DNA from: Bacillota bacterium
GTDB taxonomy: Bacteria; Bacillota; UBA994
DNA: 5,021 nt
Direction of reading: 5' to 3'
Assembly (NCBI GenBank): GCA_018725275.1
Contig: QLUC01000108.1
Location: forward strand, 1-5,021
The notes under the pieces were generated by a model. The model saw nothing but the letters and a program-made list of their open reading frames with translations. It was not told the DNA's origin and did no database searches. Shown in pieces: positions 1-5,021 of the stretch; within the stretch, counting starts at the first letter, position 1, and each line of letters opens with the position of its first letter. A program made the translations under genes and the position numbers.

Positions 1-47
1 CCCACCATGTTGACGAAATTCATTGTACCAAAGTTTTGCGCTGCACG

Positions 48-70
48 CAACCCACGATTTTTTTGGGTTG
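48..70. repeat. Inverted repeat / possible RNA hairpin upstream of iorA
   Basis: CAACCCA (48-54) and TGGGTTG (64-70) are a perfect 7-bp inverted repeat around a 9-base loop that contains most of a run of seven T. A G-U pair (47/71) and, after a small internal loop, three more pairs (42-44 with 73-75) could extend the stem. The T run lies in the loop rather than after the stem, so this is not a standard intrinsic terminator for the plus strand. It could be an operator, a leader-RNA hairpin, or chance. Confidence 0.45.
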
Positions 71-98
71 TCGCACGAGTGAACTTGTGTGGTACCAT
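68..98 (+). promoter_or_regulatory. Weak candidate promoter for iorAB
   Basis: TTGTCG (68-73) could be a -35 element. After a 19-base spacer comes TACCAT (93-98), a 4/6 match to TATAAT preceded by TGG, which resembles an extended -10. TAGAAT at 98-103 is a better -10 by sequence but has no -35 at the right distance. Some promoter is expected in or just before this leader, but none stands out, and transcription could also enter from outside the window. Confidence 0.2.
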
Positions 99-118
99 AG
101 AATCAAGAACGTAAAGCG

Positions 119-125
119 AAGGGGG
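119..125 (+). promoter_or_regulatory. Ribosome binding site of iorA
   Basis: AAGGGGG lies seven bases before the TTG at 133 and differs from the consensus AAGGAGG at one base. Together with the in-frame TAA at 112-114 it fixes TTG as the start of iorA. Confidence 0.75.
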
Positions 126-132
126 AAGCAAA

Positions 133-1932
133 TTGAGTCAGCGGGTCGTTTTAACCGGCAATCAAGCCATTGCCAGGGGCTTCTGGGAGGGCGGCGGCAG
201 CGTTGCCGCGAGCTACCCGGGGTCGCCCACCGTCGAAATCCTAGAAACCCTGAAAGAGTACAAAGAAGTCTACAGCCACTGGGCCTTAAACGAGAAAATC
301 GCTCTGGAGATAGCCATTGGGGGCAGTCTAGCCGGTGGGCGCTCCTTAGTATCTATGAAACATGTCGGGCTCAACATCGCCCTCGATCCCTTTATGACTT
401 TTACCCAAATTAAAACCAATGGTGGTTTTGTCCTTGTGGTCGGCGACGACCCCGGCTTGTCGAGCTCCCAAAATGAGCAAGACACCCGCGCCTTGGCCCG
501 CTTTGCCAAGGTGGCCTTGCTGGAGCCCAGCACTGCACAAGAAGCCAAGGACTTTGTCGCGGCGGCCCTCCACATGAGCGAGGAGTACCATACTCCGGTC
601 ATAATTCGCTTGACCAGCAACTTGTGCCATAGCCGCGGGGTGGTGGAGCTGCACGAGCGCATCGAGAGCACGGGCCAAGGCTTTGTCAAGGACCAGGCTC
701 GCTACAACATGCTCCCTCCTTACGCCAATGCGCAGCAGCACTTCATGAGGGAGCGCCTGTTGCGCTTAGCAGAACTCGGCGAAACAAGCCCTCTCAATCG
801 CTATGAGCCGCGAGAAGGCAGTGCTTGCCTAGTTATTACCTCCGCCCTGCCCTACTGTTACCTAAAGGAGCTCAACGCGCCTGTTTCCATCATGAAGCTA
901 GGGTTGAGCTATCCCCTCCCCCTCTCACGCCTCAAGGCTATCGCCGCCAATTACCGGCAGGTGCTCGTCTTAGAAGAACTCATGCCCCACATGGAAAGCG
1001 AGCTCCAGGCGGCCGGGTTAGGTGTTTATGGCAAGGAGTACTTCCCCTTCACCGGGGAACTTACTTCAGATGAAATCAGAATAGGGCTGGCTCGGGCCGG
1101 TGTGCCTGTCGAGGCATCTCCCTCGGCTTTAGACCCTATCAGCACCCCGCTACGCACGCCCATACTGTGCGCCGGGTGCCCTCACCGCCCCGTTTTCGAT
1201 GTTCTGCGCGAGGCCAAGGTGGACGTAATCGGCGACATCGGCTGCTATTCGCTCGGCATTTTGGAACCCTTTGAGGTTCTTAACACCGTAATCAGCATGG
1301 GCGCGTCACTCGGCATGATTCAAGGTGTGGCCAAGGCGCACCGCCACGCAGGTATCTCCCGCCCCTTAGTCGCCACCATCGGCGACGGGACTTTTTTCCA
1401 CTCTGGTCTTTCCGGCTTTGCCGACCTAGCCAAGACCACCGAAAACATCACCGTAATTGTCCTCGACAACCACACCACCGCTATGACCGGGGGTCAGGAC
1501 ACCCTCACTACTCGTAGCTACCTCAAAGATGACAGCCGCTACGGCATGAGCATCATGGAAGTGCTCAAATCCTTTGGCATAAAAGACATCCAAGAGATAG
1601 ACCAGTTTCACGTGGTCAAGACGAAGCGGGTGCTGGCCGAGGCCCTAGAGCGCGACGGACTCTCGGTGATAATTGCCACGCGGCCCTGCGCCCTGAATTT
1701 CAAAGTTAAGAACCCGCATTTCTTTGTAGACCCTAAAGTCTGCATCGGTTGCCGCCGCTGTGTCAAGGTCAACTGCCCGCCCATTTCCATGCTCATGTAC
1801 GAGGGACAGCAAAAGAAACAATCCTTCATCGACCCCGCCCATTGCGTGGGCTGTTCGGTTTGTTCGCAAGTGTGTCCGGTAAAAGCAATTAAGAGTAGTG
1901 CCACCCTAAAGGGGCAGGAGGTGCAACCATGA
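133..1932 (+). CDS. iorA: Indolepyruvate ferredoxin oxidoreductase, alpha subunit (IorA)
   Basis: IorA is the large, thiamine diphosphate-dependent subunit of the cytoplasmic enzyme that converts aryl-pyruvates (indolepyruvate, phenylpyruvate, 4-hydroxyphenylpyruvate) plus CoA to aryl-acetyl-CoA, CO2 and reduced ferredoxin. At 599 residues it has the usual length. Domains in order: an N-terminal pyrimidine-binding-type domain with YPGSPTVEI (28-36), NEK (53-55) and SSQNEQD (111-117); a middle domain (about 230-325); a TPP-binding domain with CAGCPHR (346-352), GDIGCY (367-372), GDG (417-419) and DN (445-446); and a C-terminal two-cluster ferredoxin domain. Its cysteines are C537, C540, C543, C548 (CX2CX2CX4CP) and C571, C574, C577, C581 (CX2CX2CX3CP). 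The TTG start is favoured because an in-frame TAA lies at 112-114, no ATG, GTG or TTG occurs between them, and a Shine-Dalgarno sequence precedes it. The stop overlaps iorB. MTGGQ at 451-455, where I recall MTGHQ in typical IorA, leaves exact substrate preference open. Confidence 0.93.
   Translation: MSQRVVLTGNQAIARGFWEGGGSVAASYPGSPTVEILETLKEYKEVYSHWALNEKIALEIAIGGSLAGGRSLVSMKHVGLNIALDPFMTFTQIKTNGGFVLVVGDDPGLSSSQNEQDTRALARFAKVALLEPSTAQEAKDFVAAALHMSEEYHTPVIIRLTSNLCHSRGVVELHERIESTGQGFVKDQARYNMLPPYANAQQHFMRERLLRLAELGETSPLNRYEPREGSACLVITSALPYCYLKELNAPVSIMKLGLSYPLPLSRLKAIAANYRQVLVLEELMPHMESELQAAGLGVYGKEYFPFTGELTSDEIRIGLARAGVPVEASPSALDPISTPLRTPILCAGCPHRPVFDVLREAKVDVIGDIGCYSLGILEPFEVLNTVISMGASLGMIQGVAKAHRHAGISRPLVATIGDGTFFHSGLSGFADLAKTTENITVIVLDNHTTAMTGGQDTLTTRSYLKDDSRYGMSIMEVLKSFGIKDIQEIDQFHVVKTKRVLAEALERDGLSVIIATRPCALNFKVKNPHFFVDPKVCIGCRRCVKVNCPPISMLMYEGQQKKQSFIDPAHCVGCSVCSQVCPVKAIKSSATLKGQEVQP
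1916..1923 (+). promoter_or_regulatory. Ribosome binding site of iorB, inside the iorA 3' end
   Basis: AGGAGGTG, a full match to the anti-Shine-Dalgarno complement, ends five bases before the iorB ATG. It lies within the last codons of iorA, so iorB translation can start independently as well as by coupling across the ATGA overlap. Confidence 0.85.
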
Positions 1933-2525
1933 GCGTTACGAGCATTATGATTGCCGGCGTCGGGGGACAGGGCCTCGTCCTCCTCACCCGGGTGCTGGCG
2001 CAAGTGGCTCTAGCGGCAGGATATGATGTCAAGAGCGGCGACGTAGTGGGCCTCGCCCAGCGGGGTGGCATGGTCTGGGGCAGCGTGCGTTACGGCGAAA
2101 AGGTACATTCCCCGCTCATACCAAGAGGTCAAGGAGATTTCATGATTGCCATGGAAGCCCTGGAGGGACTGCGCTTTGCCCATATGCTGAAGCCAAGTGC
2201 CAAGGTCTTCTTGAGCAAGTATCGTATTTTACCAAACCGGGTACTCATCGAAAAGGATGAATACCCGGCAAATATCCCCTTGCTGCTAGGCGAGCGCGGC
2301 CTGGTCGTGGTTGAAATTGACGCCGAACAAATGGCGGTTGACCTCGGCAACAGGAGGCTTTCCAATACTTTGCTTCTCGGCGCACTGTCGGTGGAGCTAC
2401 CATTCTCTAAGGACCATTGGGAAGACGCCCTGCGGGAAAATGTTCCCCCGAAAACCCTAGATTTAAATTTGCTGGCCTTTGCTGCCGGACGAAATACAGA
2501 GGCCCAAACATGCGCCACTACCTAG
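1929..2525 (+). CDS. iorB: Indolepyruvate ferredoxin oxidoreductase, beta subunit (IorB)
   Basis: IorB is the small subunit of the same enzyme and belongs to the gamma-type domain family of 2-oxoacid:ferredoxin oxidoreductases. It completes the active site formed by IorA and has no Fe-S motif of its own. The 198 residues match the usual size. GVGGQG (10-15) near the N-terminus is the glycine-rich signature of this domain. GLAQRGGMV (41-49) matches the conserved QRGG segment, and HSPLIPRGQGD (60-70) matches the SPLIP-G-(A/G)D block. The ATG overlaps the iorA stop in an ATGA junction, and a strong Shine-Dalgarno sequence lies inside the iorA 3' end, so translation is probably coupled and the subunits made in equal amounts. 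The C-terminal tail after about residue 185 (GRNTEAQTCATT) looks unconserved. The TAG stop is shared, in a palindrome, with the convergent kinase gene. No third gene can follow in this operon. Confidence 0.93.
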   Translation: MSVTSIMIAGVGGQGLVLLTRVLAQVALAAGYDVKSGDVVGLAQRGGMVWGSVRYGEKVHSPLIPRGQGDFMIAMEALEGLRFAHMLKPSAKVFLSKYRILPNRVLIEKDEYPANIPLLLGERGLVVVEIDAEQMAVDLGNRRLSNTLLLGALSVELPFSKDHWEDALRENVPPKTLDLNLLAFAAGRNTEAQTCATT

Positions 2526-4372
2526 GCAGCGGGCAGCACCAAGGTGACCTTGAATAGATCTCCGTCAATGTCGATCTTCAGGGTTCCCTTGTGCAGTTCA
2601 ACTAGGCTTTTGGCGATGGCCAAGCCAAGGCCGGAGCCCTCCGTGCTGCGCGATTCATCACCCCGCGTGAATCGCATAACAAGCTCATCCGGGCCGATGT
2701 TGAGCGGCCTAGCGGAGATATTCTTAAAAGTTAGGTGGACCTGATTTCCTCTGGCTGCTGCGTCTACATAGACTCGCGACCCCGGGAGTGCATAATTTAG
2801 GGCATTGGATAACACATTTTCGATCGCCCGCCAGAGCAACTTACCATCTGCCTGCACCTCCAGCCGGTCGGGCGGGATGCTAACGCGAAAATCTAGACCG
2901 GAACTTTCGATTCTTCCCGATAGCTCGGCTAACCCTTGTGTTAAGAGTGCCCCCACATCGAGCGTTTCCCATTTAACGGACAAATTGCCACTGACCGTTT
3001 TGGCAGCCTCGAAGAGATCTTCTGTCAGCACTTTGAGGCGTTGCGACTTTTTGTCGAGAACGTCTAGGTACTCTGCGGCGTTTTCTGACTGTAACCCTTC
3101 TGTTTTCAGGAGGTCAATGTAGGCAATCATGGACGTCAGGGGCGTCTTAAGGTCATGGGACACGTTGGTGACTAGCTCAGCCTTCATGCGCTCTGACTTA
3201 ACTTCACTCTCTAGCGCAGCCTTAAGCCCTAGAGCGATGTTGTTAATATTCGAGGCCAGCACTACGAAATCCGGTACGCCCTTTTCGGGGATGCGGTAGT
3301 TGAGGTCGCCATTCTTCACCCGTTCTGTCCCCAGGATAATTGCCTTGAGTTCTGCCGCCCGGCTGGATACATACATCAGAGCAACGATGTTAACCAGTCC
3401 AAATAGACCCAAAGCGGATACTATGGGCAAGGTCCCATACCCAGCAATGGCTAGAAGATACAGGGAAAAAGTCAAGGACGCCCCATAAGCCATGAGCAGG
3501 CCCGATGCCCGTACCGCCAAAGATCCTGCCCCGATTACCCGAGCTATGGATACATAGATGAGGGTGTGCTTGAGGAGCTCTCCTCTCTTAAAGCGCTTAG
3601 AAAACGAACTTAGATACTGTAGCCCCATAAGCGCGATCATGACCGCAAACAGTCCGCCTATTTCTAGGCTTAGGGGTGGGCCGCCGCGATCTTGGACCGT
3701 CCACACTAACGCCATCCCTACCATTAAAACAAGGGACGCCCCCCCATAAAGTATCAACCCTACATCTAGATAAAGGTGATCTCGGATCGAAAGCTGCACC
3801 TCAGGAGAATTGGTTTGTCGCCCTGCGGCGTACATGACAAAGGCTGCGCCGAGTAGGCTGATCACAAGACCGATGACCATAAAGTTGAGGCCCGCCCTGC
3901 CCCGCACATGTCTTGCGGCCGCATCGGCGACCAAGGCATTGTAGTCCTCCAAAGAAAGCCCTACATAGATAATCGCCCTGTCAGGTCGCAGTACCTGGCG
4001 GTGGTGGGGCAAAGCGGCAAAGAAGGCGCTGACATCGCCTACCTCCCCGATATTGGTCAGCCTTGCGGTGCCCTCCGCCTCGATGTAGTACAGGAGAGGG
4101 TGGGGCGAACCGAGGCTGACCATCGCCTGTTGCCTGAGCCCTTCATTTTGCGCCGCATCGCTACCTGCTAGCACCTCTGCCCAGGTAAGACCGCGTTGCA
4201 TAGCTCGCTCCAAGGCCCTGCTCACTACTTCCTCTCTAGTAACCAAGGCGTCCTGGAAGGTAGGCCAGTGCTGCACGCCGTACCAAGCAAGCAATGCTCC
4301 GGCTATGGTTACGAGGACCGCACAAAGCCTTAGCGCCGCAAGGAGGTTAGTATTTCTCAAGCTTGTACCCAA
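2522..4372 (-). CDS. Membrane sensor histidine kinase, HisKA/HATPase_c type
   Basis: This is the sensor kinase of a two-component system, 616 residues, probably signalling to the adjacent regulator. Hydrophobic segments at about 11-33, 162-183, 201-225, 238-256, 294-313 and 315-336 give six membrane spans. The first two bracket an extracytoplasmic region of about 125 residues (35-160) that I do not recognise. The basic stretch 257-270 fits a cytoplasmic loop. A HAMP-like linker (about 337-390) leads to the HisKA helix, with SHDLKTPLT (405-413) and phospho-acceptor H406. The ATPase domain shows an N box (ENVLSNALNYA, 518-528), an F-box-like RFTRGDESR (567-575) and a G2 box GSGLGLAIAKS (579-589). 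A normal DxGxG G1 box is absent. The whole resembles clostridial VanS-like kinases. The start is uncertain: TTG at 4372, with AGGTGG nine bases upstream, is preferred; TTG at 4360 is the alternative. It overlaps the regulator gene by 26 bp, suggesting translational coupling. The signal sensed is unknown. Confidence 0.92.
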   Translation of the reverse strand: MGTSLRNTNLLAALRLCAVLVTIAGALLAWYGVQHWPTFQDALVTREEVVSRALERAMQRGLTWAEVLAGSDAAQNEGLRQQAMVSLGSPHPLLYYIEAEGTARLTNIGEVGDVSAFFAALPHHRQVLRPDRAIIYVGLSLEDYNALVADAAARHVRGRAGLNFMVIGLVISLLGAAFVMYAAGRQTNSPEVQLSIRDHLYLDVGLILYGGASLVLMVGMALVWTVQDRGGPPLSLEIGGLFAVMIALMGLQYLSSFSKRFKRGELLKHTLIYVSIARVIGAGSLAVRASGLLMAYGASLTFSLYLLAIAGYGTLPIVSALGLFGLVNIVALMYVSSRAAELKAIILGTERVKNGDLNYRIPEKGVPDFVVLASNINNIALGLKAALESEVKSERMKAELVTNVSHDLKTPLTSMIAYIDLLKTEGLQSENAAEYLDVLDKKSQRLKVLTEDLFEAAKTVSGNLSVKWETLDVGALLTQGLAELSGRIESSGLDFRVSIPPDRLEVQADGKLLWRAIENVLSNALNYALPGSRVYVDAAARGNQVHLTFKNISARPLNIGPDELVMRFTRGDESRSTEGSGLGLAIAKSLVELHKGTLKIDIDGDLFKVTLVLPAA

Positions 4373-5021
4373 TGCCCCACACCACCTTTATATATTTTGG
4401 TTCTTTCGGATTGAGCTCAATTTTTTCACGGATGCGGCGAATGTGGACCGCCACGGTGTTCGCCGGATTGTAAGGCAGTTCATTCCAGGCGCGCTCATAG
4501 ATTTGGTCGATTGAAAACACCCGTCCGGCGTTCTCGCAGAGAAACTTGAGTATCCTATACTCTACCGGGGTGAGTTTGACGGGTTCCCCATCCACAGTCA
4601 CTTCTTTGCATAGGTCATCCACCACTAAGCCACCGCTGCGACAAACTCCGCTCTCCGGCACCTGACTCCCAAGTGTGGTGTAGCGACGAAGCTGCGATTT
4701 GACGCGGGCGACTAATTCTAGGGGATTAAAGGGTTTAGTTACATAATCATCTGCTCCCATGTTGAGCCCTAGTACTTTGTCCGCATCTTCAGACTTGGCC
4801 GAGAGCATGATGACCGGAACATTGTACCCTTTGCGGAGAGTAACCACCGCTCTGATTCCATCCATAATCGGCATCATAATGTCCATAATGACCAAGTGGA
4901 TGTTTTCGCGCTCCAGAACTTCTAGCGCCTCGCTCCCGTTGTAGGCAGAAAACACGTTGTACTTCTCGTTATGCAGGTAAATCTCAATGGCCCGAACTAT
5001 TTCGCGGTCATCATCACAGAC
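4347..5021 (-). CDS. OmpR/PhoB-family response regulator, VanR-like (5' end cut by window edge)
   Basis: This is a DNA-binding response regulator, presumed partner of the kinase encoded directly downstream. The frame stays open to the right window edge; 224 residues are visible and probably fewer than ten are missing from the N-terminus. The receiver domain starts with VCDDDRE, which supplies the metal-binding acidic residues. Phospho-acceptor Asp is visible residue 47 (in VIMDIMMPIMDG), the conserved Ser is residue 74 (MLSAKS) and the conserved Lys is residue 96 (TKPF). A linker (about 113-128) leads to an OmpR/PhoB winged helix: LTPVEYRILKFL (150-161), a recognition helix in NTVAVHIRRIREKIE (188-202) and the wing ending in WGIGYKLE (215-222). 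This pattern is close to VanR-like regulators of Bacillota. An in-frame GTG at 4955 is internal to the receiver domain and is not the start. The true start and the operon promoter lie outside the window. The target genes cannot be told from this sequence. Confidence 0.95.
   Translation of the reverse strand, partial: VCDDDREIVRAIEIYLHNEKYNVFSAYNGSEALEVLERENIHLVIMDIMMPIMDGIRAVVTLRKGYNVPVIMLSAKSEDADKVLGLNMGADDYVTKPFNPLELVARVKSQLRRYTTLGSQVPESGVCRSGGLVVDDLCKEVTVDGEPVKLTPVEYRILKFLCENAGRVFSIDQIYERAWNELPYNPANTVAVHIRRIREKIELNPKEPKYIKVVWGIGYKLEKY

Noticed and set aside
10..39. TTGACG as a -35 promoter element
   Set aside because: At spacings of 16 to 18 bases the -10 position reads AGTTTT, GTTTTG or TTTTGC, none resembling TATAAT.
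86..103. Possible T-box antiterminator sequence (GTGGTACC core)
   Set aside because: Only about 9 of 14 positions fit the T-box consensus, no terminator hairpin follows before the iorA start, and a T-box is not expected on an aryl-pyruvate catabolic operon. The specifier region, if any, would lie outside the window, so it cannot be tested here.
36..413. Plus-strand open frame of 125 codons beginning upstream of iorA
   Set aside because: It overlaps iorA in another frame, has no family resemblance and no ribosome binding site, while the iorA frame is unmistakable.
270..741. Two overlapping minus-strand open frames of 131 and 139 codons within iorA
   Set aside because: They are antisense shadows of conserved iorA coding sequence, with no recognisable domain or ribosome binding site.
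1608..2071. Minus-strand open frames opposite the iorA 3' end and iorB 5' end
   Set aside because: They are antisense to the Fe-S region of IorA and the GVGGQG region of IorB. The Cys-rich look arises from the opposite strand, and no cluster motif is present.
2481..2530. Inverted repeat GCTGCC / GGCAGC as a terminator at the convergent junction
   Set aside because: The arms are only six bases, the loop is 38 bases, and no T run follows on either strand.
4340..4347. AAGGAGGT on the plus strand as a ribosome binding site
   Set aside because: No start codon lies at a usable distance, and the bases are explained by the minus-strand kinase codons near its N-terminus.

Overview
The window carries two convergent two-gene operons and almost no non-coding DNA. 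On the plus strand, iorA and iorB encode the two subunits of an indolepyruvate ferredoxin oxidoreductase. On the minus strand, a response regulator gene, cut off by the right window edge, is followed by a large membrane histidine kinase gene. The organism is most likely an anaerobic, moderately GC-rich member of the Bacillota (Clostridia or relatives). This is inferred from the oxygen-sensitive, ferredoxin-dependent enzyme, TTG start codons behind purine-rich ribosome binding sites, and a kinase and regulator that resemble clostridial VanS/VanR-like proteins. No phylogenetic marker is present, so the assignment is tentative.

Layout: positions 1-132 are a leader with a 7-bp inverted repeat, a weak promoter candidate and a good Shine-Dalgarno sequence. 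iorA runs 133-1932 and overlaps iorB (1929-2525) by an ATGA junction. iorB and the kinase gene meet tail to tail: their TAG stop codons lie in one CTAG palindrome at 2522-2525, leaving no room for an ordinary intergenic terminator. The kinase gene (4372-2522, minus) overlaps the 3' end of the regulator gene (5021-4347, minus) by 26 bp.

How the genes work together: IorA (thiamine diphosphate and Fe-S subunit) and IorB (gamma-type subunit) should oxidatively decarboxylate aryl-pyruvates made by transamination of aromatic amino acids. The products are aryl-acetyl-CoA, CO2 and reduced ferredoxin. The kinase and regulator form a cognate two-component system with an extracytoplasmic sensor region. 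Nothing in the sequence shows that this system controls iorAB; the two operons may simply be neighbours.

I see no mobile element, CRISPR array, tRNA or rRNA, and no clear new system. The points most worth a second look are beta-subunit-like motifs in the IorA active-site region, the shared-stop convergent junction, the kinase's six-segment membrane architecture with no recognisable G1 box, and the inverted repeat upstream of iorA.
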